From: Bradyrhizobium sp. 190
GTDB lineage: Bacteria > Pseudomonadota > Alphaproteobacteria > Rhizobiales > Xanthobacteraceae
Direction: 5' to 3'
Length of the DNA: 64,000 bases
Assembly: GCF_023073415.1 (NCBI RefSeq)
Contig: NZ_JADPJL010000068.1
Span: 310,001-374,000, forward strand
In this document: positions 44,862-53,653 of the stretch, piece after piece
Numbering within the stretch: position 1 is the stretch's first letter
Layout of the letters: every line of letters begins with the position of its first letter
Translations under genes and position numbers: made by a program
The notes under the pieces: model-generated
The model's database searches: none
What the model saw: only the letters and a program-made list of their open reading frames with translations
What the model was told of the DNA's origin: nothing

Positions 44862-47091
44862 GCGCGCGGATGCGCGCACCGCAGGCGTTGAAGATCGCGT
44901 TGCCGAGCGCGGGCGCGATCACCGTCACCGCCGGCTCGCCGACGCCGGTTGGCTTGTCGCCGTTGGCGATGACGTTGACGGCGACTTCCGGCGTCTGGCT
45001 CATCCGCAAGGGGGTGTAGGTATCGAAATTGGTCTGCTCGATACCGCCATCCTTCAACGTCGCCTTCTCATACATGGCGAGCGAAAGGCCCCACAGCGCC
45101 GCGCCCTCGACCTGGGCGCGGATGTTGTCGGGATGCACCTGCATGCCGACGTCGGTTGCCACGGTCAATTTCTTGACCTTGACCTCGCCGGACGGCGACA
45201 CCGCAACATGGGCCACGCACGCGGTCCAGCTTGCGGTTGCCCGCTCCTGCGACGAGACGCAGGCGACGCCCATGCCCTCGCCCTTCGGCAGCTTGGTGGT
45301 GCCGTAGCCGGCCATGCCCATCGCCGCCAGCAACGTGTTGCGCAGGCGTTGCGCGCCGCCGTCGTTCTTGCCTTTGCCGTCCAGCATCGCGATGCGGTAC
45401 TGCGCGGGATCCTGACCGGCCGCATGAGCGAGTTCGTCGATCATGCTTTCGACCGCCCAGAAGGTCCAGCCGGGCGCCACCGAGCGCAACTGACCCGATG
45501 GGGTGGCGTTGTGCGCCATCTCGTTTTTGATCGCACGGACATTGTGATTGGGCACGGTGTAGAAGAAGTCCGCACCGTTCACGGTGAACGAGTCGAGCGG
45601 GCCCTTCTTGTCGACCGAAGGCGTCAGGAAGTCCGGTATGCCCCACCGCTGCGTCGGCCACGCACTGACCACGTCGTGGTTGAGCGCAACCAGCTTGCCA
45701 TCGCCATCGAGACCGGCCTTGACCTTCTGGAAAGTCAGCGGACGCGAATAGTCCATGGTCATGTCGTTTTCGCGCGAGTAGATGACCTTGACCGGCTTGC
45801 CGACGGCCTTCGCCGCCTGCACCGCCGGCACCATCATGTCGGCGTCGAGCCTTCGGCCGAAGCCGCCGCCCAGCCACATCTGGTGCATCACGACGAACTT
45901 CGGATCGATCCCGGCAGCGCCAGCCGCGATCGCGCCGGAGCGCGTCGCGAACTGGTTGCCGGAATAGATGTGCAGGATGTCGCCCTTGAACTCGGCCGTG
46001 GCGTTCATCGGCTCCAGCGGCGCATGGATGTTGATGCTGGTGGTGTATTCAGCCTCCATCACCTTCGCCGCCGTCCCGAAGGCCGCCGCCGTATCGCCAT
46101 CCTTGACGAAGAACTGCCCGGAATCGTCGAGCGCCTGCAGCCGCTTGGCCTCGTCGATCAACGATTGGCTCGACAGCTTGGCGTTCGGGCCGTTGTCATA
46201 GGTGATCTTCAGCGCGTCGGCGGCCTTCTTCGCATTGGCATAGGTATTGGCTACCGCCACCACCCAACCGGAAGTGCTACCGGTCTTGTCGTCGAGCGTG
46301 ATCGCCTTGATGAAGCCCGGCACCTTTTTGGCGGCGGCGTCATCAACCGATTTCACCGTGGCGCCGAAGCGCACCGGCGGCGTGATCACCTTGCCGTAGA
46401 CCATGCCCGGCAGCATGACGTCGATGCCGTACTTCGCCGTGCCGTTGATTTTTGGGGGAATATCGAGCTGCGGAACCGAGACGCCGACCATTGTGTACTG
46501 ATCGGGTGTCTTGAGCTTGATCGCCTTGAGTTCGTCTGGCGTGAACTTCTTGGTGATCTTGCCGCTCTTGACGATATCGGCAAAGCTCATCGACTTCTTC
46601 GACTTCGGATGCGAGACGGTGGAGTTGCGCACCACCAGTTCACCCACTGGCACGCCCATGATGCCGGCTGCGGCTTCCGTCAATGCGATACGTCCCGCGG
46701 CGCCCGCGCGGCTCATCGCATCGAAGTTCATCATCGTGCTCCAGCTGCCGCCGGTAATCTGCGCGCCGAGCACGGGGTCGTTGAATTTCGGATCGTTGGA
46801 GGCAAGCTGGACCCGCATGTCCTTCCAGCTCGAACCGAGCTCTTCGGAAACGATCTGCGCCATGGTCGAGGCGATGTGCTGGCCCATGTCGGCCTTGCCG
46901 CAGGTGACCGTGACGAGACCGTCGGGACCGATCGAGTACCACACGCTGGGTTCGAAAGCGGAAGGCGCGGCCAAAGCCTGATCGATACCGGGAACGGCGG
47001 CATAGCCGAGCACGAGGCCCGTGGCGGCGGAGCCGACCAGGAACGAACGGCGGCTGAGATCGGTGGATGGGATTTTCACATGCGTATTCAT
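44818..47091 (-). CDS. Molybdopterin-binding aldehyde/isoquinoline oxidoreductase large subunit
   Basis: This is a 757-aa xanthine-dehydrogenase-family subunit of the exported IorB-like type. It has a twin-arginine signal (SRRSFLVGSAATGLVLG), Moco-binding segments such as LWLGGGFGRRLDADMM and the end region GVGEPAVTVIAPALGNAIF with the catalytic Glu. It partners the small [2Fe-2S] subunit, whose gene overlaps by 4 nt. These two-subunit enzymes lack the FAD subunit and pass electrons to a cytochrome or quinone. They hydroxylate N-heterocycles or aldehydes in the periplasm. GGAGGG precedes the ATG. Its 3' end is duplicated at 43699. Confidence 0.92.
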   Translation of the reverse strand: MNTHVKIPSTDLSRRSFLVGSAATGLVLGYAAVPGIDQALAAPSAFEPSVWYSIGPDGLVTVTCGKADMGQHIASTMAQIVSEELGSSWKDMRVQLASNDPKFNDPVLGAQITGGSWSTMMNFDAMSRAGAAGRIALTEAAAGIMGVPVGELVVRNSTVSHPKSKKSMSFADIVKSGKITKKFTPDELKAIKLKTPDQYTMVGVSVPQLDIPPKINGTAKYGIDVMLPGMVYGKVITPPVRFGATVKSVDDAAAKKVPGFIKAITLDDKTGSTSGWVVAVANTYANAKKAADALKITYDNGPNAKLSSQSLIDEAKRLQALDDSGQFFVKDGDTAAAFGTAAKVMEAEYTTSINIHAPLEPMNATAEFKGDILHIYSGNQFATRSGAIAAGAAGIDPKFVVMHQMWLGGGFGRRLDADMMVPAVQAAKAVGKPVKVIYSRENDMTMDYSRPLTFQKVKAGLDGDGKLVALNHDVVSAWPTQRWGIPDFLTPSVDKKGPLDSFTVNGADFFYTVPNHNVRAIKNEMAHNATPSGQLRSVAPGWTFWAVESMIDELAHAAGQDPAQYRIAMLDGKGKNDGGAQRLRNTLLAAMGMAGYGTTKLPKGEGMGVACVSSQERATASWTACVAHVAVSPSGEVKVKKLTVATDVGMQVHPDNIRAQVEGAALWGLSLAMYEKATLKDGGIEQTNFDTYTPLRMSQTPEVAVNVIANGDKPTGVGEPAVTVIAPALGNAIFNACGARIRALPITAEAVKASMKA

Positions 47092-47579
47092 GTTGCCCTC
47101 CGCTCGGTGCCGGCGTTGGAGGCGGTACGCATTTCGGACGCGGCGCGCATGATCGCCTTCTGAATGCGCGAATAGGTCATGCAACGGCACAGATTGCCGT
47201 CCATATGCGCGACCACTTCATCCTTGGTCGGGTTGGAATTCTTGGAAAGCAGCGATGCCGCCTGCATGATCTGGCCGGACTGGCAGTAGCCGCATTGCGG
47301 CACCTGCTCGAGGATCCAGGCCTTCTGCAAGGGATGATCGCCCTTGGCGGACAGACCTTCGATGGTGGTGATCTTCTTGCCGGCGGCTTCGCTGACCAGG
47401 GTCTGGCAGGAGCGAACGGCTTCGCCGTTGAGGTGAACCGTGCAGGCGCCACACAGGCCGGCACCGCATCCGAATTTCGTACCGGTCATCTGCAATTGCT
47501 CGCGGATGACCCAGAGCAGAGGCGTATCGTTGGACGCCTCGACGGACATATTCCGTCCATTGATATTCAGATTAGGCAT
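47088..47579 (-). CDS. (2Fe-2S)-binding small subunit of the molybdenum hydroxylase
   Basis: This is a 163-aa IorA/CoxS-type protein. The N-terminal plant-type cluster motif is GTKFGCGAGLCGACTVHLNG...RSC (Cys about 38, 43, 46 and 58). The C-terminal cluster is in CGYCQSGQIMQA and GNLCRCMTYSRIQKAI. It carries electrons from the Moco subunit. It is the first gene of the pair, with its stop overlapping the next ATG by 4 nt. A ribosome site (GGGGAAG) lies about 7 nt upstream. The last 20 residues are unconserved. Confidence 0.93.
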   Translation of the reverse strand: MPNLNINGRNMSVEASNDTPLLWVIREQLQMTGTKFGCGAGLCGACTVHLNGEAVRSCQTLVSEAAGKKITTIEGLSAKGDHPLQKAWILEQVPQCGYCQSGQIMQAASLLSKNSNPTKDEVVAHMDGNLCRCMTYSRIQKAIMRAASEMRTASNAGTERRAT

Positions 47580-47908
47580 TGGCGCTTCCCCTTCCGGTGT
47601 TGGAAGCCGCTTACGGCGGCCTTCTCACTTTTGGGTATTGGCCGGCACCACCGGGTAATGCCAGTTGGCGTGCAGCATGATACCGAACTTTCCCGGAGGC
47701 AATCCAATTTGGAATCGTTCGAAAGGAATAAGGCTTTGAGGGCTCACGCTTGTGCGCTGCGGCAAGGCCTTGTGATGGACTTGTCAATCGAGCGCGCTGC
47801 GCGGGCGCGTCTGCCGTTTCCGCATTTCCTATTCCCTGATGGATCGCGTTAGGATGTGGGCGGCGATGACGGCGTGGGCCGGATTTCGCGTATTGCTTGG
47901 GAAATCAC
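47580..47908. other. Divergent intergenic region (329 bp)
   Basis: This region lies between the molybdenum hydroxylase operon and the alpha/beta hydrolase gene, which point away from each other. It therefore holds both promoters. I see no repeat element, hairpin or recognisable operator in it. Confidence 0.4.
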
Positions 47909-48697
47909 ATGCCGACAATCGATCGCGACGGGGTCCGCATCTACTACGAAGTTCACGGCTCCGGCCCACCGCTCCTGCTGACCCACGGCTACTCGTCGAC
48001 CAGTGGGATGTGGCAGGGCCAGATCGCGGCCTTGTCGAAGCACCACAAACTCGTGTTGTGGGACATGCGGGGTCATGGCCAGTCCGGTTACCCCGAGGAT
48101 ACCGCCGCCTATAGCGAAGCGCTGACGGTCGCCGACATGGCCGCACTGCTCGACGCCGTCGACGCCGAGACGGCGATCGTCGGCGGGCTCTCGCTAGGCG
48201 GCTACATGTCGCTGGCATTCTACCGCGCCCACCCCGAGCGCGTCCGCGCGCTGCTGATCATCGACACCGGCCCGGGCTTCAAGAAGGACGAGGCCCGCGA
48301 GGTCTGGAATAAGCGCGCGCATGACACCGGCAACCGCTTCGAGCGCGAAGGGCTGGAGGTTCTGAAATCGGCCAGCCGCGAACGCTCCAGCGTCACCCAT
48401 CGCGACGCGTTGGGACTGGCGCGCGCCGCGCGCGGCATGCTGACCCAGCGCGATGCCCGCGTGATCGAATCCTTGCCCGATATCAAGGTGCCGTCGCTGA
48501 TCGTGGTCGGCGCCGACGACACGCCTTTCCTCGCGGCCTCCGACTACATGGCCACCAAGATTCCCGGCGCGCAAAAGGTGGTGATCCCGGCCGCCGGCCA
48601 CGCCGTCAACATCGACCAGCCGCAGGCCTTCATCGATGCCGTGCTGCCGTTCCTCGACCGCCTGGACAGTACGGCAACGCAGAAGGCTGCATCATGA
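47909..48697 (+). CDS. Alpha/beta-fold hydrolase
   Basis: This is a 262-aa single-domain hydrolase. It has an oxyanion motif LLTHGYSST, nucleophile elbow GGLSLGGYMS (Ser about 98), catalytic Asp in VVGADDTPF and His in AAGHAVNIDQP. The motifs suit an esterase or C-C/lactone hydrolase of the haloperoxidase-like group. The ATG is used rather than an upstream TTG because the conserved PTIDRDGVRIYYEVHGSG starts there. It overlaps the next gene by 4 nt, so the two are translated together. Confidence 0.9.
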   Translation: MPTIDRDGVRIYYEVHGSGPPLLLTHGYSSTSGMWQGQIAALSKHHKLVLWDMRGHGQSGYPEDTAAYSEALTVADMAALLDAVDAETAIVGGLSLGGYMSLAFYRAHPERVRALLIIDTGPGFKKDEAREVWNKRAHDTGNRFEREGLEVLKSASRERSSVTHRDALGLARAARGMLTQRDARVIESLPDIKVPSLIVVGADDTPFLAASDYMATKIPGAQKVVIPAAGHAVNIDQPQAFIDAVLPFLDRLDSTATQKAAS

Positions 48698-49038
48698 AAA
48701 CAGCCGCCGTGGCCCTCGCGCTGATCGCAGGCAGCTTCACGAACGCTGCCGCGCAAAAACTGCCGCCGATCGGCGGCCCCTACCCGCCGCCTTTCACCGA
48801 AACGCTGTCGAACAACACGCCACTGGCGTTCGGCATGGACGCTGGCGAAGCCGCGCGTGCGCTCGGCACCCCGCTCAATTATGTCCGGGGACGACCGGGC
48901 GAAGAAATCTTCCTCGCATTCCGCAACATCGGCGGCAGCGGATTGTTCTACAAGAAGGACCGGCTCTTTCTGCAATTCCGCAAGGGCAGGCTCGCCGGCT
49001 GGAAGGGCGACTGGGGCCACAACTGGATGTGGCAGTAG
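48694..49038 (+). CDS. Small exported protein, unknown function
   Basis: This 114-aa product has a signal peptide (KTAAVALALIAGSFTNAAA) and a compact domain: LAFGMDAGEAARALGTPLNYVRG, then EIFLAFRNIG and DRLFLQFRKGRLAGWKGDWG. The arrangement recalls the SmpA/OmlA-like fold (an early G-M-x-x-x-E-x-x-x-x-L-G-x-P helix and a W-containing last strand), but it is short. It starts with ATGA overlapping the hydrolase stop and is probably co-expressed with it. Confidence 0.75.
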   Translation: MKTAAVALALIAGSFTNAAAQKLPPIGGPYPPPFTETLSNNTPLAFGMDAGEAARALGTPLNYVRGRPGEEIFLAFRNIGGSGLFYKKDRLFLQFRKGRLAGWKGDWGHNWMWQ

Positions 49039-49098
49039 CCGCGGCTCCGCAAATTCACGCAACGACTTCGTGCGACCCAAAACAAGAAGGGATGACCC

Positions 49099-49770
49099 GT
49101 GGGACAGGATATCAAACTGACGGCTTCGGACGGTTTCAAACTGGGCGGCTATCGCGCCGATCCCGCGCATGCGCCGAAGGCGGCCATCGTGGTGATCCAG
49201 GAGATCTTTGGCGTCAATCACCACATCCGCTCGGTGTGCGACCGGCTGGCGGCCGAAGGCTATGTCGCCATCGCGCCGTCGATCTTCGATCGCATCGAAC
49301 CTGACTTCACCAGCGGCTATTCGCCTGACGAAGTGACCAACGCGCGCAAGTTCGTCGCCAATCCGGATTGGGCCGCGATGCTGCGCGACACCCAGGCCGC
49401 GATCGATGCCGTGAAGGATGTCGGCCCGATCGGCATCATCGGCTTCTGTCTCGGCGGCAGCATCGCCTATGCGGCGGCGACCAAGCTGTCGGGTCTATCG
49501 GCCGCGATCGGCTATTACGGCGGCGCCGTCGTCCGCTTTGCCGACGACAAGCCAACAGTGCCGACGCAACTGCATTTCGGCGAAAAGGATGCGGGCATTC
49601 CGTTGACCGACGTCGAGACCATTAAGGCCAAGCGGCCCGAGGTCGAGGTTCACGTCTATCCCGGCGCGCAGCACGGCTTTCACTGCGACGAGCGCGCAAG
49701 CTACGACAAGGCCAGCGCCGACATCGCCTGGCCGCGCAGCCTGGCGTTTTTCGCCAAGCATTTGAAGTGA
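49099..49770 (+). CDS. Dienelactone hydrolase-family protein
   Basis: This 223-aa enzyme has the family's unusual Cys nucleophile (GFCLGGS, Cys about 119), Asp in HFGEKDAGIP and His in GAQHGFHCDE. It cleaves lactones such as dienelactone in aromatic ring degradation, or other esters. The start is a GTG with GAAGGGA upstream. It follows the small exported protein by 60 nt on the same strand, so all three genes may form one transcript. Confidence 0.92.
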   Translation: MGQDIKLTASDGFKLGGYRADPAHAPKAAIVVIQEIFGVNHHIRSVCDRLAAEGYVAIAPSIFDRIEPDFTSGYSPDEVTNARKFVANPDWAAMLRDTQAAIDAVKDVGPIGIIGFCLGGSIAYAAATKLSGLSAAIGYYGGAVVRFADDKPTVPTQLHFGEKDAGIPLTDVETIKAKRPEVEVHVYPGAQHGFHCDERASYDKASADIAWPRSLAFFAKHLK

Positions 49771-49779
49771 CGATCTGTC

Positions 49780-49820
49780 GTCATTCCGGGTTCGCGTCTT
49801 CGACGCGCCCCGGAACGACG
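49780..49820. repeat. Short intergenic palindrome, family E
   Basis: A 41-bp hairpin, GTCATTCCGGGTTCGCGTC / GACGCGCCCCGGAACGAC, between two convergent genes. It is compatible with a bidirectional transcript end. Confidence 0.7.
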
Positions 49821-49843
49821 ATGCAGGGACTTCTAGCCCCGCC

Positions 49844-50848
49844 TCACTCGCCCTTGACGCCGGTTGCCTTCACGACCTCGGCCCATCGTTCGTAGTCGCG
49901 GCGCAGGACCTTCTCGAACGTTTCCGCCGATCCACCCACCGGCACGAGGCTGAGCGTCTCGATTCCGGCGACGCCCTCGGGCGAGGCGATGATGCGGGCG
50001 AGTTCGTCCGAAAGCTTCTTCACGATCTCCTTGGGCGTTGCGGCGGGTACGAACACGCCGAGCCAGCCTTCGATTTCAAAACCGGGGTACCCGAGTTCGG
50101 CCATCGTCGGCACGTCGGGCAACGCGGTCCTGCGCTTCTCGCCACCAACCGCCAGCGGCCTGAGCTTGCCCGCCTTGATTTGCGGGCTCGCCGTGGTCAG
50201 GTCAACAAAGGCCGAGGTCACCGTGTTGGCGAGCAGGTCGTTCGTCAGCGGAGCCGAGCCGCGATAGGGGACGTGGGTCATGTCGACATCAGCGACCTTC
50301 TTGAGGAGTTCGCCGTAGAGGTGCGACGTCGTGGCGTTGCCGAAGGTGCCGTAGGGCTTGCCGGGGTTGGCCTTGGCATAATCGACCAGTTCCTTGACCG
50401 ACTTGATCGGCTGCTGCTCGGGGACCACCAGAACGATCGTCGACAGCGAGATCTGGGTGACCGGCGCGAGATCCTTGAAGACGTCGTAGGGCAGCTTCGC
50501 AACGAGGCTCGGTGCCTGGATGATCTGCGTAATGCCGACCAGCACGGTGTGGCCATCGGGCTGCGCCTTGGCCACATTGTCGTTGCCGACCACACCGCCG
50601 CCGCCCGATTTGTTCTCCACGACCACGGCCTGCTTCCACGACTCCGATAGTTTGTTGGCAAGCAACCGGGCCAGGACGTCGGTGGCGCCGCCCGCCGGAT
50701 AGGGCACGACGAAGGTGATCCGCCGGCTCGGATAGGAATCCGCCGACGCCTGATGCGAAGAGGCACACAAAGCCGTTACGGCGATGGAAGCGAGCAACGC
50801 TGCCGCGGTCGCCGCGCGCAGCGCGCGAACCGGCAAATGATAGTTCAT
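49844..50848 (-). CDS. Tripartite tricarboxylate transporter (TTT) substrate-binding protein
   Basis: This is a 334-aa Bug-type periplasmic receptor, distinct from the one at 35519. The signal peptide (ALRAATAAALLASIAVTALCA) is followed by YPSRRITFVVPYPAGGATDVLARLLANKL, NKSGGGGVVGNDNVAKA and HVPYRGSAPLTNDLLANTV. The second of two adjacent ATGs is used because GGAG is then 7 nt away. No TctAB subunits are present, so it must use transporters encoded elsewhere or act as a sensor-type receptor. Confidence 0.92.
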   Translation of the reverse strand: MNYHLPVRALRAATAAALLASIAVTALCASSHQASADSYPSRRITFVVPYPAGGATDVLARLLANKLSESWKQAVVVENKSGGGGVVGNDNVAKAQPDGHTVLVGITQIIQAPSLVAKLPYDVFKDLAPVTQISLSTIVLVVPEQQPIKSVKELVDYAKANPGKPYGTFGNATTSHLYGELLKKVADVDMTHVPYRGSAPLTNDLLANTVTSAFVDLTTASPQIKAGKLRPLAVGGEKRRTALPDVPTMAELGYPGFEIEGWLGVFVPAATPKEIVKKLSDELARIIASPEGVAGIETLSLVPVGGSAETFEKVLRRDYERWAEVVKATGVKGE

Positions 50849-51201
50849 GGTCATACTCCGGATTGCAGGCACATAACCGAACAAACCGGCGCGCCTAGAT
50901 TTGACGACGTTCTTCTACATCGCTGCAGTGCAACTTGGAATAAGGTTTCGAATGAAGTCAGCGCATAGCGCTAATTTACCGCAACCAAAGCGGTTCGACA
51001 CCGATGCACGGGCTCAATCCAAGACTTCCAGTCACGTGCGAAGCCGCATGTCCGCCACTGCAAGTTAGGCGCAGAACGCAGCCTCCGCGCTGGGGTGAAA
51101 CGGATGATGAATTTTTCTGGTCAAATGCGAGGCATTTGCCTGACGCAAATGCTCAGGAAAGGAGCCGGCTCAAATGACGGCTCGATGAAGGGCTTCACGC
51201 C
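50849..51201. other. Intergenic region (353 bp)
   Basis: This holds the promoter of the TTT receptor gene and the 3' end of the export lipoprotein transcript. A 38-codon frame (50952-51068, plus strand) has only a weak AAGG site and is not convincing. I see no repeat of the window's families. Confidence 0.35.
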
Positions 51202-51963
51202 CTAGAACCAGCGCTCGCTGACGAGCACGGTGTCACCGGGGCTGATCGGACTACCGGGCGGAACGACGAAGCGCGCCGTTCCCGACGCGTCGGTGTGAGT
51301 GACTGTGACGCTATCGCGGCGGGCGCGTGGCGAGAAGCCGCCGGCAATTGCCACCGCGCTCTCGACCGTCATGTTGGGTACGTACGGATATTGCCCGGGC
51401 GCTGCGACCTCGCCGAGAATGAAGAACGGCCGATACGCTTCGATCTCGACGGCAACCGACGGCTCCCTGATGAAGCCGCGCCGCAGCTTCGCCGATATCT
51501 CCGCCGCCAGTCCAGCCGTGGTGCGACTGCGCGCCGGCACTGAACCGATCAGCGGCATCGTGATCGAGCCGCCGGCGTCGATCGCGTAGGTATTCGTCAG
51601 GCCTTCCTGGCCGTAGACAACGACGCGCAGCCTGTCGCCGGCATCGAGGTGATAGGCCGCGTCGTATCGCACCGGCATGGGTTCGACATAGGCCACGGGT
51701 GCGGCAACGACGGCGGGTGCCGGTGCTGCGCGTGGCGCCGCGGCGAAAGCCGCGCGAAGCGCGCCGATGGCGCCTCCGCCGGACCCGGTCGCGACCGCCT
51801 GCGGCGGTGGGCCGTTAGGCTCGCCATAGGCCATCTGATCGAGGTCGCCTTGCGGCGCGACCGCGACCGGCCCGGTCGTGCGCATGCAGCCCGACAGCGC
51901 GAGCGCGGTGATGATTGCAGTGATCGTTAGTCGAAACGCGCGCACAACCCGCACCGGAGCCAT
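51202..51963 (-). CDS. Polysaccharide export outer-membrane lipoprotein (Wza/OPX-like)
   Basis: This is a 253-aa lipoprotein with lipobox LALSGC (Cys about 26). A Pro/Ala-rich spacer follows, then a Poly_export domain (YHLDAGDRLRVVVYGQEGLTNTYAIDAGGSITMPLIG) and a SLBB-type domain (FFILGEVAAPGQYPYVPNMTVESAVAIAGGF). Such proteins form or gate the outer-membrane exit for capsule or exopolysaccharide. The usual tyrosine kinase and glycosyltransferase genes are not adjacent. Confidence 0.9.
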   Translation of the reverse strand: MAPVRVVRAFRLTITAIITALALSGCMRTTGPVAVAPQGDLDQMAYGEPNGPPPQAVATGSGGGAIGALRAAFAAAPRAAPAPAVVAAPVAYVEPMPVRYDAAYHLDAGDRLRVVVYGQEGLTNTYAIDAGGSITMPLIGSVPARSRTTAGLAAEISAKLRRGFIREPSVAVEIEAYRPFFILGEVAAPGQYPYVPNMTVESAVAIAGGFSPRARRDSVTVTHTDASGTARFVVPPGSPISPGDTVLVSERWF

Positions 51964-52050
51964 CCCTTAAAGCGAGACAGCTCCAGTCTTGCACCGGGTA
52001 TGGTTAATAAAGGGTTTTTTGGGTTGGCATAACCCAAGGCGAGACTATCC

Positions 52051-52160
52051 GTCATTGCCTGCGACAAACGCAAAGCGTTTGCGCAAGGGAGCGAAGCGAC
52101 GAAGCAATCCATTCTATCCGTGCGCGGAGGGATGGATTGCTTCGCTTCGCTCGCAATGAC
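52051..52160. repeat. Intergenic mosaic inverted repeat, family B copy 4 (opposite orientation)
   Basis: A 110-bp copy, here GTCATTGCCTGCGACAAACGCAAAGCG at the left and TGGATTGCTTCGCTTCGCTCGCAATGAC at the right. It is inverted relative to copy 3. Confidence 0.88.
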
Positions 52161-52163
52161 GGC

Positions 52164-52820
52164 CTAGGCACTCACGCCGACGCCGATCGGACACGACACG
52201 CCGGTGCCGCCCAATCCGCAATAGCCCGCCGGGTTCTTGGCGAGATACTGCTGATGATAGTCCTCGGCGAAATAGAATTCACCCGATGGCGCAATCTCGG
52301 TGGTGATGGCGCCGAGGCCCTTCGCCGCCAGCGCCTTCTGGTACGTTGCCTTCGACGCATCGGCGGCTTGGCGCTGCGCATCGCTGAAGGTGTAGATCGC
52401 CGAGCGATACTGGGTGCCGACATCGTTGCCCTGGCGCATGCCCTGCGTCGGGTTGTGATTTTCCCAGAACGTCTTCAGGAGCTGCTCGTAGGCGATCTTC
52501 TTCGGATCGAACACCACCAGCACCACTTCGGTATGACCGGTGCGGCCCGAACAGACCTCTTCATAGGTCGGATTGGGCGTATGTCCGCCGGCATAGCCCA
52601 CGGCGGTCGCATGGATGCCGTCACCGAGTTCCCAGAACTTGCGCTCTGCGCCCCAGAAACAGCCGAGGCCAAACACCGCCTGCTCGAGGCCGGCCGGATA
52701 GGGCGGCTGCAGCTTGCGGCCGTTGACGAAATGCGCGGTGGCGGTCGGTATCGGGCTGGCACGGCCCGGCAGCGCTTCGGCTGCACTCGGCAACGCGGTG
52801 GTCTTGCGCATGAACAACAT
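52164..52820 (-). CDS. msrA: Peptide-methionine (S)-S-oxide reductase MsrA
   Basis: This is a 218-aa enzyme that repairs methionine-S-sulfoxide in proteins using thioredoxin. The catalytic Cys lies in GLGCFWGAERKFW (about residue 53). Further family motifs are AVGYAGGHTPNPTYEEVCSGRTGHTEVV and FWENHNPTQG. The C-terminal recycling Cys are in GYCGLGGTGVSC. GGAGGTATTCC precedes the ATG. Length is normal for the family. It ends 3 bp from a family B repeat. Confidence 0.95.
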   Translation of the reverse strand: MLFMRKTTALPSAAEALPGRASPIPTATAHFVNGRKLQPPYPAGLEQAVFGLGCFWGAERKFWELGDGIHATAVGYAGGHTPNPTYEEVCSGRTGHTEVVLVVFDPKKIAYEQLLKTFWENHNPTQGMRQGNDVGTQYRSAIYTFSDAQRQAADASKATYQKALAAKGLGAITTEIAPSGEFYFAEDYHQQYLAKNPAGYCGLGGTGVSCPIGVGVSA

Positions 52821-52946
52821 GGAATACCTCCAGGCAGCACATCGGCGGACGCGACAGCGGCGTCGGCCGGTTGGACCTCTATATATGTCTTTCCGCCGGA
52901 TGCCGCAGCCCTGTTACGCGGCCCCCAGAGCGGAAGCCCGGCACGG

Positions 52947-53264
52947 TCAGTCCCGCGAATAGCCGATCAATGGCTTGCGGGGCCGGAACAGGATCATGAG
53001 CAGAATGCCGACCACGCCCAGCACGGCAAAAACCGGCTGATCCAGGAGGACCTTGATCACGCTATTCCAGAGCCAGGGCGCGGTACCCTCGACCCAGGTC
53101 CGGAATGCAAGCTGGCTGGACTGATGGACGTCGTTCCAGAACTGCCCGAAACGGGTGAACTGCAGGGTCTGGTCGGCGACGAAACGGGCGCCGTCATAGA
53201 CCATGAAGATGAATCCGCCGGCCAGGAGCAGCAGGCCGATTAGCCGGAAAAAACCGCGGATCAT
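52947..53264 (-). CDS. Two-helix membrane protein of unknown function
   Basis: This 105-aa protein has an N-terminal transmembrane helix (LIGLLLLAGGFIFMVYDGA) and a C-terminal one (PVFAVLGVVGILLMILF), joined by a roughly 50-residue segment with four Trp (QFWNDV, TWVEGTAPWLWNSV). The tail is RPRKPLIGYSRD. AAGGTG is placed well before the ATG. No family function is known to me. Confidence 0.75.
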   Translation of the reverse strand: MIRGFFRLIGLLLLAGGFIFMVYDGARFVADQTLQFTRFGQFWNDVHQSSQLAFRTWVEGTAPWLWNSVIKVLLDQPVFAVLGVVGILLMILFRPRKPLIGYSRD

Positions 53265-53653
53265 GCGTCACCTTATATCTATTGCCCCCAAAAGGCCGTC
53301 AGCCAATACCGGGGGCACCCCGGAAATTCAACCTCGTCAGCACCTTACGCGCCATTTCCGCCCCCCTTCCCCGTCTTTTGGGGAGGGCGGAAAGCGTTGA
53401 CGGTGCAGGACGCGCCCTCTATAAGACCCCCAATGGCGGCGGGCGCAATCCCGCCGCCGCTGTTCTTTGAGCAGCGCCGGCTTCGGGAGCACTTTGGCTT
53501 CCGTCCATGGCATCCTCAAGAACGGCTTACGTCAGAACACCCTGGAAAACGTCACCAGCTGGAAACACCGCCAGCGTCGATCACGCAATTTGAACGGCCG
53601 GCGCGCTCAAGCCCGACCACCCGAGCGATGACAGCCGAAGGATAGTTGAGAAC
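53265..53653. other. Intergenic region upstream of rpsT (389 bp)
   Basis: No supported gene is seen. A GC-rich imperfect hairpin (about 53356-53393, TTCCGCCCCCC...GGGAGGGCGGAA) lies in the middle, and the rpsT promoter must be downstream of it. Confidence 0.4.

Noticed and set aside
45133..47163. A 676-codon plus-strand frame opposite the molybdenum hydroxylase
   Set aside because: Shadow of the real gene; Arg/His-rich with no motif.
50952..51068. 38-codon frame upstream of the TTT receptor gene
   Set aside because: Weak ribosome site, polar low-complexity sequence and no conserved pattern.
3780..53000. CRISPR array
   Set aside because: The repeats are dispersed palindromes in different intergenic gaps, not regularly spaced direct repeats with spacers.
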